From Lentisphaeria bacterium UBA1829 (GTDB lineage Bacteria; Verrucomicrobiota; Lentisphaeria; Victivallales; UBA1829), in the NCBI GenBank assembly GCA_002338895.1, contig DDJH01000240.1, forward strand, positions 7,780 to 18,251: a stretch of 10,472 bases of DNA, read 5' to 3'. Positions 1-6,742 of this stretch are shown piece by piece. The stretch's first letter is position 1. Each line of letters opens with the position of its first letter. The translations under genes and the position numbers were made by a program. Under the pieces are notes generated by a model. That model was given only the letters and a program-made list of their open reading frames with translations, ran no database searches and was not told the origin of the DNA.

Positions 1-2
1 CC

Positions 3-119
3 CTCGAACGGATACCGGAAGTGGCGGCGACGGGCGTGGACTTTATTTCGTCCGGCGCGCTGACCCATTCGGTGAAATCGGCCGACATTTCAATGGACAT
101 TCTTCCCGTGGAGAAATAA
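3..119 (+). CDS. nadC: Nicotinate-nucleotide pyrophosphorylase (carboxylating), C-terminal fragment
   Basis: Only the last 38 codons are in the window; the gene runs off the left edge. The readable tail contains [18 protein letters not shown], which matches the conserved C-terminal barrel end of quinolinate phosphoribosyltransferase (usual form: hDxISvGxLTHS, then hDhSLxh). The family makes nicotinate mononucleotide from quinolinate and PRPP in de novo NAD synthesis, in the cytoplasm. The TAA stop lies 3 nt before the ruvA start, so the two genes are probably cotranscribed. The call rests on a short but characteristic motif. The active-site residues themselves lie outside the window. Confidence 0.85.
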   Translation, partial: LERIPEVAATGVDFISSGALTHSVKSADISMDILPVEK

Positions 120-122
120 GTC

Positions 123-737
123 ATGATCACACGACTGCGCGGGACTCTGATCGAATCGAGCTTCACGGAAGCCGTCATCGAATGTGCGGGAGTGGGTTAC
201 AGCGTCAACATTCCGCTGTGCACCTACGACAAACTCCCGCAGCCGGGCGCCGAGGCGATTCTGCACACGGTGCTGATCGTCCGGGAGGACGATATGAGCC
301 TGTACGGATTTGCGACGAAGCGGGAACTGAAGATTTTCACGCTTCTCTGCACGGTGAACGGAATCGGAGCGAAAACGGCGCTGAACATTCTCAGCAGTCT
401 GAATATACCGTCGTTCTGCCAGGCGATTCTTTCGGCGGACATCCGTTCGCTGAAGAAGATCAACGGAGTCGGCCCGAAATCCGCCGAGCGCATGGTTGTG
501 GAACTGCGGGACAAGATCCGGGATATTGATCCATCCGCGGAATTCACCGCGGGAGCGGAATCCTCCGCGGCGCCGGACCGGAATACGGAAGATGCGATCA
601 TGGCGCTGGAAAAACTGGGCTTTCAGCGGGGACGGATTCAGAAATGTGTCATGGATGTGGCGGCATCGCTTCCGGAAGCGGAGCGTTCGGTGGAGAACAT
701 CATCCGTCATTCGCTCCAGTCGCTGAACAAGGGGTGA
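123..737 (+). CDS. ruvA: Holliday junction branch migration protein RuvA
   Basis: This is a 204-residue protein, the usual length for RuvA, which forms a tetramer on Holliday junctions and loads the RuvB motor. Domain I (residues 1-62, OB fold) starts MITRLRGTLIE and holds the GVGY motif at 24-27. It also keeps the acidic pin, E55-D56 in VRED, which sits at the junction centre. Domain II has two helix-hairpin-helix motifs, VNGIGAKTAL at 78-87 and INGVGPKSAE at 113-122. A linker at about 135-153 leads to the RuvB-binding domain III (154-204, with LEKLGF). A Shine-Dalgarno GGAG at 110-113 lies 9 nt before the ATG, inside the end of nadC. The gene follows nadC and precedes the 2H-like gene with 3-nt gaps. 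ruvB and ruvC are not in the window. Confidence 0.97.
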   Translation: MITRLRGTLIESSFTEAVIECAGVGYSVNIPLCTYDKLPQPGAEAILHTVLIVREDDMSLYGFATKRELKIFTLLCTVNGIGAKTALNILSSLNIPSFCQAILSADIRSLKKINGVGPKSAERMVVELRDKIRDIDPSAEFTAGAESSAAPDRNTEDAIMALEKLGFQRGRIQKCVMDVAASLPEAERSVENIIRHSLQSLNKG

Positions 738-740
738 GGA

Positions 741-1298
741 GTGATGGAGGAGCGGATCGACTGTCCTGCGTATATAGTTCTGGATATTCCTTCGCCGACG
801 GCGGAGTGGATCCAGAGCGTGCGGAAGCGGTTTGACGAGGAACGCTCCCTTCTTCCGGCGGAGATCACGCTGACCGGCTCTTCGGGGACCGGCCTGATTG
901 TGCAGGGACAGAGCGTACGGGAGATCTCGGAGCTTCTGGACCGTGCGGCGGAGAAAATCCACCCGTTTTATGCGGAATTCGGGACGGTGCAGCGATTCGA
1001 GAACACCGATATCTACTTTCTGGATGTGAAAGATCCTTCGCCGTTTGAACTTGCGCATGAGATTGTCTCGAGCAGCGGGATTGGCTTTGAGGAGTCTCCC
1101 TACCCGTTCCGTCCGCACTGCACGCTGAAGCTCCGGAAGCCGCCGGCGACGCTTCAGGAGCTTCTGGAACTGTTTTTTCTTCAGGCGCCGAAAGAGCCGT
1201 TTCTTCTGGACCGACTCTCCATTTATGCTCTTCCGACACCGGACAGCTGCCGTCTTCTCCACACGGTCTCTCTTTCGGGCAAACAGACCTCCATCTGA
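741..1298 (+). CDS. 2'-5' RNA ligase / 2H phosphoesterase superfamily-like protein, first HxT motif altered
   Basis: A 185-residue protein that looks like the LigT/2H phosphoesterase fold (cyclic phosphodiesterases and 2'-5' RNA ligases). These enzymes use two HxT/S motifs, one in each half. The second motif is clear: RPHCTLKL, with H126 and T128, and its spacing to the C-terminus fits the family. At the place of the first motif the sequence reads LLPAEITLTGSSG, with E41 where the first histidine is expected and T43 kept. The hydrophobic strands (YIVLDIP near the start, LDRLSIYAL near the end) also fit. The start is GTG at 741 or ATG at 744; AAGGGG at 729-734 is well placed for the ATG, while GAGGAG at 736-741 lies too close. 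The gene follows ruvA by 3 nt, so it is probably in the same operon. Family membership is fairly likely; activity is doubtful with one histidine missing. Confidence 0.72.
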   Translation: MMEERIDCPAYIVLDIPSPTAEWIQSVRKRFDEERSLLPAEITLTGSSGTGLIVQGQSVREISELLDRAAEKIHPFYAEFGTVQRFENTDIYFLDVKDPSPFELAHEIVSSSGIGFEESPYPFRPHCTLKLRKPPATLQELLELFFLQAPKEPFLLDRLSIYALPTPDSCRLLHTVSLSGKQTSI

Positions 1299-1329
1299 AA
1301 AAATTCTGTTTTTTTTCCATTTTCTCCTC

Positions 1330-1357
1330 TTGTTTTTTCATAAAAATGTTGTATAAT
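1330..1357 (+). promoter_or_regulatory. Sigma70-type promoter of the lacI-pseudopilin-glycosidase unit
   Basis: A perfect -10 box TATAAT at 1352-1357 stands 16 nt after TTGTTT at 1330-1335, a 4/6 match to TTGACA. The region is AT-rich in an otherwise GC-rich window. The expected start point is near 1364, exactly where the LacI-type operator begins. This is read by eye and no start site has been measured. Confidence 0.72.
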
Positions 1358-1363
1358 TAAACC

Positions 1364-1381
1364 TGTTGAACCGCTTCAACA
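1364..1381 (+). promoter_or_regulatory. LacI-family operator overlapping the transcription start
   Basis: The 18-bp sequence TGTTGAACCGCTTCAACA is an inverted repeat: seven perfect pairs (TGTTGAA / TTCAACA), one mismatch, and a central CG at 1372-1373. The central CpG within an A/T-flanked dyad is the usual shape of LacI/GalR-family operators, where the hinge-helix leucine enters the CpG step. It starts 7 nt after the -10 box and 36 nt before the lacI-type start codon, so binding would block initiation. Autorepression by the downstream regulator is an inference. Confidence 0.75.
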
Positions 1382-1399
1382 AGAAAATTTTCAGGGAAA

Positions 1400-2428
1400 A
1401 TGAAAGCCACATTGAATGATATCGCACAGAAGGTCGGGGTATCCAAATCCCTGGTCTCCATGTATCTGAACAAGCACAAACTTGCCGAACGGATCGCGAA
1501 CGAGACGAAACGGAAGATCGACGACGCGGTGCGGGAGCTGAACTACCATCCGTCGTTCACCGCCTGTGCGCTGACCAACGGCAGGACGCGGACGATCGGG
1601 ATGATCTGCGGCGGCATCAAGAATCCGTATTTTGCCTATCTTGTGGAGGATGCAATGGAAGAGGCGGTCAAATCGGGCTATCAGCTTCTTCTGAGTCTGA
1701 CCCGCTGGATTCCGGAAGAGGAAGGCAAAGCCCTGGAAAATCTTCTGAACCGGCAGATCGACGGTCTCCTCTGCTGCATTGAACCGGAGGAGGACAGTTC
1801 CGCATACCGCCTTCTGAAAAGCGCCAGCATTCCGATCGTGTTTGTCAATCGCCAGGAACCCGGCTTCTCCTCGGTGAGCACGGGCCTGAAACCGGCTCTG
1901 CTTGAAAGCATGAGACGTTTTGCGGAACATGGGTGCCGGAAAGTCTACGGCAGTTTTTACCGGAAATCGCTGTGGCCGCAGAATTTTCTGGACAGCAGCC
2001 GGGCATATGGTCTTGAACCGGCAATCATTCCGGAGGAACTCGACGAGGCCGGCATATGGGAACATCTCCGAAGCGTACAGAACGGCGAACGCCACGGCTA
2101 TGTGTTCAACGGGTATCGGATGCAGACTCTGATGATGCGTTGTTTTTCCGAATATCCGGATTACCACCCGGATGTCGTTGTCGGCGTGGACGACTACAGC
2201 CTTCAGGAAGAATCCCAATATATCATCGGGGGAATTTATACGGACAGCCCCTCCCTGATCCGCTTCTCCGTCAATCACCTGATCCGCCTTCTGGAAAATC
2301 GCGGGAGTCCGAAACAGGAACATATTCTATTAAAGAACAATCCGGTCTTTCTGACGCGGGATGAATTTCTCCGTCATCAGGAAAACCTTCGGAAGAGCGC
2401 GCTGCGCATTCCCTTCCCCGGCTGCTGA
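1400..2428 (+). CDS. LacI/GalR-family transcriptional regulator
   Basis: A 342-residue protein, the usual length of LacI-type repressors. Residues 4-24 form the N-terminal helix-turn-helix (TLNDIAQKVGVSKSLVSMYL plus N24). The recognition helix has SMY where most members have SRx. The hinge region around PSFTACALTNGRTRTIG (51-67) keeps A57-L58, the residues that normally contact a central CpG. The remainder (about 65-342) is a periplasmic-binding-protein-like sensor domain: it begins IGMICGGIKNPYFAYL, has DGLLCCI at 121-127, and has the common PDVVVGVDDYS motif near 258-267. The ligand is unknown; the context suggests a sugar released by the neighbouring glycosidase. A weak AGGG at 1393-1396 precedes the ATG. 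The promoter and an 18-bp operator lie directly upstream, so the gene probably controls itself and the two genes after it. The pseudopilin gene starts 49 nt after its stop. Confidence 0.95.
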   Translation: MKATLNDIAQKVGVSKSLVSMYLNKHKLAERIANETKRKIDDAVRELNYHPSFTACALTNGRTRTIGMICGGIKNPYFAYLVEDAMEEAVKSGYQLLLSLTRWIPEEEGKALENLLNRQIDGLLCCIEPEEDSSAYRLLKSASIPIVFVNRQEPGFSSVSTGLKPALLESMRRFAEHGCRKVYGSFYRKSLWPQNFLDSSRAYGLEPAIIPEELDEAGIWEHLRSVQNGERHGYVFNGYRMQTLMMRCFSEYPDYHPDVVVGVDDYSLQEESQYIIGGIYTDSPSLIRFSVNHLIRLLENRGSPKQEHILLKNNPVFLTRDEFLRHQENLRKSALRIPFPGC

Positions 2429-2477
2429 AACAACATATCAAACATAGCAAAACAAAACCATTAAGGAGACGACTGGA

Positions 2478-3272
2478 ATGAAAGCAAGAAACAACGGACT
2501 GCATGCAGGAGTAATTTTCAGAGAAAAGAAGAAGTTTACTTTAATTGAACTGTTAGTTGTGATTGCAATTATTGCAATTCTTGCCGGAATGCTTCTGCCC
2601 GCGCTGAACAAGGCGCGTTCGAGCGCGCAGCAGATGCAGTGCATGAGTGCGCTGAAACAGATGGCGTCAGCGGGAGCCGCCTACGCATCGCAGAACAACG
2701 ACTGGTGGATGCCGTTCCAGATGCCGGCGGCGGATGAAGCACCGGGAACGAATCGGCGCTGGCCGAACAACAAGGAGTTTGTTTCGCTTCTCGGGGTCCG
2801 CACGGCGAATCCGGACGATATCTGGGAAATTGAGTTCTGGAACAGTCGATTTGTCTGTCCGCTGAACAATTTTGCGGAAAAGCGCAGCGGCGGAGCCTTC
2901 CGCAATGTCTGGCAGATTTACGGGGCGCTGAATCAGGGAGGAGACAGTATCAAGGTCGGCAACGGCAGCACCAATGGCTTCCGTCTTCCGAAGATCAAGA
3001 CCCCCTCCACGAAACTTGCGTTTACCGAAGTTCCGACCCGTGCGGAATTCTTCATGTACAGCGCAACGATCAATTACTGGATGCAGTTCGGGGATAATAC
3101 GGCAGCATCCGGAGACAACGGCTATCTCTCCTACCGCCACGGCGGAGGCAAAACCATCAACAACGCCTACTTTGACGGACATGTTGCCAATCGTCACTAC
3201 TCGCAGATGCTCTGGAACACGAATGACACGATCCGGCTGCAGTACTTCCCGTACGGAACGGTTGTCTGGTAA
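2478..3272 (+). CDS. Type II secretion pseudopilin-like protein (prepilin N-terminal motif, H-Xn-DG C-terminal motif)
   Basis: A 264-residue protein with a 19-residue basic leader ending REKKK, then [20 protein letters not shown]. This is the type IV pilin/pseudopilin signal, with F20 as the expected +1 residue and E24 as the +5 glutamate. The residue before the cut is lysine, not the usual glycine. After the membrane helix come LLPALNKAR and C55 in [12 protein letters not shown], then C127 in FVCPLNN, both typical of the Lentisphaerae/Planctomycetes pseudopilin group. Near the end, H221 and D233-G234 form the processing-associated H-X9-DG type motif, here with 11 residues between. AAGGAG at 2463-2468 lies 9 nt before the ATG. 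The protein should sit in the inner membrane with its bulk outside. It lies between the LacI regulator and the glycosidase (35-nt gap), so it may help display or export that enzyme. No substrate or partner can be shown from sequence. Confidence 0.9.
   Translation: MKARNNGLHAGVIFREKKKFTLIELLVVIAIIAILAGMLLPALNKARSSAQQMQCMSALKQMASAGAAYASQNNDWWMPFQMPAADEAPGTNRRWPNNKEFVSLLGVRTANPDDIWEIEFWNSRFVCPLNNFAEKRSGGAFRNVWQIYGALNQGGDSIKVGNGSTNGFRLPKIKTPSTKLAFTEVPTRAEFFMYSATINYWMQFGDNTAASGDNGYLSYRHGGGKTINNAYFDGHVANRHYSQMLWNTNDTIRLQYFPYGTVVW
2562..2579 (+). repeat. Tandem 9-bp repeat in the pilin membrane-helix codons
   Basis: ATTGCAATT occurs twice in direct succession (2562-2570 and 2571-2579), and each copy contains the palindrome ATTGCAAT. 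It codes for the repeated Ile-Ala-Ile of the pseudopilin transmembrane helix. The surrounding 2530-2582 is strongly AT-rich compared with the rest of the gene. Confidence 0.8.
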
Positions 3273-3307
3273 GCTGCGAATTCACCATTCATAAAGAGGA
3301 ACTATCG

Positions 3308-6300
3308 ATGAAACATCTTCTTCTCGGGCTGTTTTTCATCATGACAGCCCTTTCCGGCGCTCCTTTTTTCCAGGAGGAGTTTACCACGGAACGCTCGGCC
3401 AAACGGTATAACGCCTGGCGCCTGAAACCGGAGCTGGCAAAGGATGCGAAAGGGAATCGCTGTCTGAAACTCTCCCTCAAAGAGCGGAGCGCGAATTCGA
3501 TTCTGAGTGTTCCGTTCCGTCCGGCGGATCTGGCCGGACGCTGGGTGGAAGTCTCCGTGGAGATTCGCGGGGAAGGCATTGCCGCCTCGCAGCAACCCTG
3601 GAACGGGGCGAAATTCATGCTGACGATCACCACGCCGGAAACGACCCTGTATCCGGGGTGCAACGTGAAAACCGGCACATTTGACTGGGAAACATACACA
3701 TTCCGGACCCGGATTCCGGGAAATGCGACTAAAATCGATCTGGTTCTCGGCTTTCAGGACTCCTTCGGCACACAGTATGTGCGGAATCTGAAACTCAACG
3801 TCCGCGGACTTCCCCTGGATCTGAGAAAGGTCGCCAATTTCGGATTCCGGGATCCGGTCGCGGGCGACGGCAAAGGCGGCTGGTCCGACCAGGGACCGGA
3901 CAACGACGCCTCCCGCTTCGTCCCCCGCAAAAACGGTCTTTACGCCACGGTTCCGTTCCAGCTTCTGGATCCAGCCCGGAACAACGGCAAATCCATTCTT
4001 GCCATGAAATCGGCCAATCTCAGGACCGGTCTTTCCTCGGCGACCGTGAATCTGAAGAAACCTGTCAAATGCACCCGTCTGTACCTTCTGCACACGCTGT
4101 GCCACAGTGTTCCGGGCAAGGCGGGAATCGTGGAAATTACCGGACAAAACGGGAAAAAGCAGCAAATCGCCGTCACCATCGGCAAAGACATTGCGGACTG
4201 GTGGCATCCGAAACGTCTGAGCAACGCCTGTCCTGCGGCGCTGTGGACCAATCCTCAGTCCGGAACGGTCGGCATCTATGCCTCCGCATTTCCGGTGGAC
4301 ACCTCGGTTTCTCCGGTGAAATCCGTGACCTTCCGCAGTGCAAACGGAGCACCGCTGTGGATCATTCTTGCCGCCACTCTTTCCGAAACCGAATACACCT
4401 TTCCTTCTGAAAAGAAGATTGTAACGAAAGCAAACGCGAAATGGCGTCCGCTTCCCCCGTCAAAACCGGGGGTGATCGCCGGCAGTGCCCTCGACCGGTC
4501 CGCCCTGACGAAAGAGCGGAACGTGACCAAACGGGTGATCATCAATGCACGCGGTCAGCTTGCGCTGGAGGGATCGCCCGCTGTACCCGTCCGCTTTCTG
4601 ACGGTGGCGGATTCGTATGAGACGTTCCAGATGTTCCGCACCAAAAAGCACATAGAAGAATATGCTCGCCAGCTCCGGCTTCATGGCTACAACATGGCGC
4701 GCCTGCACTATCTTGATTCGATCCTGATGGGACGCGCCAAAAAAGCACTTGAATTTGATCCGGTCAATCTCGACAAATTCGACTACTATGTTTTCTGCAT
4801 GAAGAAGAACGGGATCTACCTGAATCTGGATGCGATGTGCAGCCGCTACGGCTATGATCTCGGCAACACCTGGTACCCGGACAACTCCGGACGCGACTTC
4901 GGGTTTGACATCTATTTTCTGAAAAGTGTCCGGGAAAACTGGCGCAAAGGAGTGGGCAAACTTCTGACCCATGTGAATCCCTACACGAAGACCCGTCTTG
5001 TCGATGACCCCGTCCTCGCGATTGTAAACGGCAAGAACGAGCAGGAATTCGCGCTGATGGCCTGGCAGTATCCGAAGAACGCGCATTACATGCTTCCCAC
5101 CTGGCGGGAATTTCTGAAACGGCGGTATCCGGCTCCTGCCGCGTATGCGGAAGTCTGGAAACACCCGGTGAAACAGTGGAACGATGTTCCGATTTTCATC
5201 CGGGAGGAGGCGGTTGCGCGGGACCGGCGGGGCGAAGATGTCGCCCGGTACAAGAACGAACTTGACCGCCGGATGTACGCCTGGTATGTGAAAGAACTCC
5301 GGGCAATGGGCTATCCGGGAATCGTCACGAATTTCGACATGGGCCAGAATCTGCGCTATATCGTTCTGCGGAAGGATTTCCAGGCGGTCGGCATGCATGC
5401 CTACCATGGTCATCCCTCACAAAACGGGACACTGCAGACGATGGATCAATCCAGTTCTCTTGCCAACACCAACGGGATGTTCCGGGGCCTCAACAGCGTC
5501 CGGATGACCGGCAAACCGCTTCTGATCACCGAATACGGGATCGTCTTCTGGAATCCGTACCGGTACGAACAGGCATTTTCCACAGCGGCGTATGCGGCAT
5601 TCCAGGATCACTCCGCGATCACGGTGCATTCGCAGAGCGTGAGCATTCTTCCGGCGGCGAAGATTCGTCCGTTCGGCTGCGGGAACGATCCGATCATCCG
5701 GGCGTCGGAGTTTCTGACGGCGTATCTGTTCCGCCGCGGGGATGTCCGTCCGGCATCGACCCATATCCGCCTGGATCTGGATTCGGAGAAGATGTTCCGG
5801 AACTTCAGTTTTCTGGACGGACTCCATCATGGGCACTCCCGACTCTGCCTTCTGACCGGGGTTTCGTGCGCCGTGGATCCGGACTTTCCGGTCCGGGAAA
5901 ACGAGTTTGCGCTCTCGACGACCGGAGGTTCGGCAGTTATCACCCGCCCCGGGTACACCATGACCGTCGACCGTCCGGATGCGCCGTTTGATATCGACAC
6001 CATCATCCGGGAACTCAAGAAGCAGAACCGCTTCCCCCGCAACAACCGGACAAACGCACTCTCCGGGATTTTTGAGAACTCCAACAACGAACTCTATCTG
6101 GATGTCCGGAAAAAGTTCATGTCGGTCAACACGCCGAAACTTCAGGGGATCTGTTCGGAGGCGGGAGGAGCGCCGGTGCATCTGAACGAGTTCGGGATCT
6201 CGAATCTGACGACACGGGGCAATGTGGCACTTGTCAGTGTGGACAACCGGAAACTCTCCGATTCGCGTCGGATGGTTCTGGTCTATGCCACCAATGCTCT

Positions 6301-6565
6301 GAACACCGGGATGGTCTTTCTCTCCCCGGATATGCGGACCTTGAAAGTGCTCGGGACACCCCCCGTTCTGGTGGAAACCGGAAGTTTCGAGTTTGAACTG
6401 AAAAACCGCAACGCGGAAAAACTCCGTCTTTATGCTCTCGCCACGGACGGATCCAGACGATTTGAAATTCCTCTCCGGAAAGAACGCACCTCCGTCCGGG
6501 CAAAGATTGACACAGCCTCCTTCCAGGATGGGCCGAGTCTCTACTTTGAACTGGTCGCGGAGTAA
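3308..6565 (+). CDS. Exported multidomain glycoside hydrolase, clan GH-A (GH5/GH42-like), specificity unknown
   Basis: A 1085-residue protein with a signal peptide (MKHLLLGLFFIMTALSGA, likely cut after A18; no lipobox cysteine). Residues about 20-150 look like a carbohydrate-binding beta-sandwich of the CBM4/9 kind. Residues about 155-365 look like a second beta-rich domain. The catalytic (beta/alpha)8 barrel spans about 405-790, with clan GH-A landmarks in order: R465 in GYNMARLHYLD; KKNGIYLNLDA; the probable acid/base E578 after N577 in VNGKNEQEF; H697 and Y699 in GMHAYHGHP; the probable nucleophile E742 in LLITEYG. A further beta-rich domain follows to the C-terminus. Family numbering is not possible by eye: the WREFLKRRYP stretch after the acid/base resembles GH42-like proteins, while the HxY motif resembles GH5. 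AGAGGA at 3295-3300 precedes the ATG. It is probably cotranscribed with the pseudopilin gene and ends before a strong terminator. The beta-glycosidic bond it cleaves is not known. Confidence 0.85.
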   Translation: MKHLLLGLFFIMTALSGAPFFQEEFTTERSAKRYNAWRLKPELAKDAKGNRCLKLSLKERSANSILSVPFRPADLAGRWVEVSVEIRGEGIAASQQPWNGAKFMLTITTPETTLYPGCNVKTGTFDWETYTFRTRIPGNATKIDLVLGFQDSFGTQYVRNLKLNVRGLPLDLRKVANFGFRDPVAGDGKGGWSDQGPDNDASRFVPRKNGLYATVPFQLLDPARNNGKSILAMKSANLRTGLSSATVNLKKPVKCTRLYLLHTLCHSVPGKAGIVEITGQNGKKQQIAVTIGKDIADWWHPKRLSNACPAALWTNPQSGTVGIYASAFPVDTSVSPVKSVTFRSANGAPLWIILAATLSETEYTFPSEKKIVTKANAKWRPLPPSKPGVIAGSALDRSALTKERNVTKRVIINARGQLALEGSPAVPVRFLTVADSYETFQMFRTKKHIEEYARQLRLHGYNMARLHYLDSILMGRAKKALEFDPVNLDKFDYYVFCMKKNGIYLNLDAMCSRYGYDLGNTWYPDNSGRDFGFDIYFLKSVRENWRKGVGKLLTHVNPYTKTRLVDDPVLAIVNGKNEQEFALMAWQYPKNAHYMLPTWREFLKRRYPAPAAYAEVWKHPVKQWNDVPIFIREEAVARDRRGEDVARYKNELDRRMYAWYVKELRAMGYPGIVTNFDMGQNLRYIVLRKDFQAVGMHAYHGHPSQNGTLQTMDQSSSLANTNGMFRGLNSVRMTGKPLLITEYGIVFWNPYRYEQAFSTAAYAAFQDHSAITVHSQSVSILPAAKIRPFGCGNDPIIRASEFLTAYLFRRGDVRPASTHIRLDLDSEKMFRNFSFLDGLHHGHSRLCLLTGVSCAVDPDFPVRENEFALSTTGGSAVITRPGYTMTVDRPDAPFDIDTIIRELKKQNRFPRNNRTNALSGIFENSNNELYLDVRKKFMSVNTPKLQGICSEAGGAPVHLNEFGISNLTTRGNVALVSVDNRKLSDSRRMVLVYATNALNTGMVFLSPDMRTLKVLGTPPVLVETGSFEFELKNRNAEKLRLYALATDGSRRFEIPLRKERTSVRAKIDTASFQDGPSLYFELVAE

Positions 6566-6586
6566 GTCGGCTCTTTCCTCCTTCCC

Positions 6587-6619
6587 AGCGGTCCGGGGAG
6601 TCCCCGGACCGCTTTTTTT
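6587..6619 (+). terminator. Rho-independent terminator after the glycosidase gene
   Basis: AGCGGTCCGGGG (6587-6598) and CCCCGGACCGCT (6602-6613) form a perfect 12-bp stem with a 3-nt AGT loop, followed by a run of T to 6619. It lies 21 nt after the glycosidase stop and closes the lacI-pseudopilin-glycosidase unit. Confidence 0.95.
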
Positions 6620-6657
6620 ACGCCGGTCCGTCCGTTTTATTCAAAGAAAGGATCCCC

Positions 6658-6726
6658 ATGCGGAAAAATTTTCCGTTTTCCGATTGCTATTGTTCGAAAA
6701 CGGGGATACATTACTCATTCCATTGA
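6658..6726 (+). CDS. Possible 22-codon upstream ORF (leader peptide) before the SBF transporter gene
   Basis: An ATG at 6658 opens a 22-codon frame (MRKNFPFSDCYCSKTGIHYS plus two residues) that stops with TGA at 6724-6726. Its stop overlaps the AAGGAGGT ribosome site (6726-6733) of the next gene. AAAGGA at 6647-6652 is a fair ribosome site 5 nt before the ATG. No stalling motif or known family is recognised. The idea conflicts with the promoter proposed at 6684-6712, which would leave this frame untranscribed. It may be chance. Confidence 0.2.
   Translation: MRKNFPFSDCYCSKTGIHYSFH
6661..6675 (+). promoter_or_regulatory. 15-bp palindrome upstream of the transporter promoter, possible operator
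   Basis: CGGAAAAATTTTCCG is a perfect dyad (CGGAAAA / TTTTCCG) around a central A. TTTTCCG is repeated directly afterwards at 6676-6682 as GTTTTCC G-type sequence. It lies just upstream of the proposed -35 box, where an activator or repressor site would be expected. No regulator is assigned. Confidence 0.35.
6684..6712 (+). promoter_or_regulatory. Possible promoter of the SBF transporter gene
   Basis: TTGCTA at 6684-6689 (4/6 match to TTGACA) and TACATT at 6707-6712 (4/6 match to TATAAT) are separated by 17 nt. The pair lies between the strong terminator at 6587-6619 and the gene at 6743, where a promoter is needed. Confidence 0.45.
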
Positions 6727-6742
6727 AGGAGGTTGTGCCATC

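Noticed and set aside
90..1262. A long open frame of 390 codons on the minus strand
   Set aside because: It lies antisense to nadC, ruvA and the 2H-like gene. Its translation is Arg-rich low-complexity text without any recognisable motif, as expected from the mirror of GC-rich codons.
1297..1320. A/T-rich stretch with A6 and T8 after the 2H-like gene, as a terminator
   Set aside because: Only weak A-T pairing is possible and there is no GC stem. No supported terminator was found for the nadC-ruvA operon.
1391..2323. A 310-codon open frame on the minus strand
   Set aside because: It is antisense to the LacI-type gene, with no recognisable domain and no ribosome site supporting it.
3302..6181. 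Several long minus-strand frames under the glycosidase gene
   Set aside because: They mirror the strong codon pattern of the plus-strand gene, and none has family motifs.
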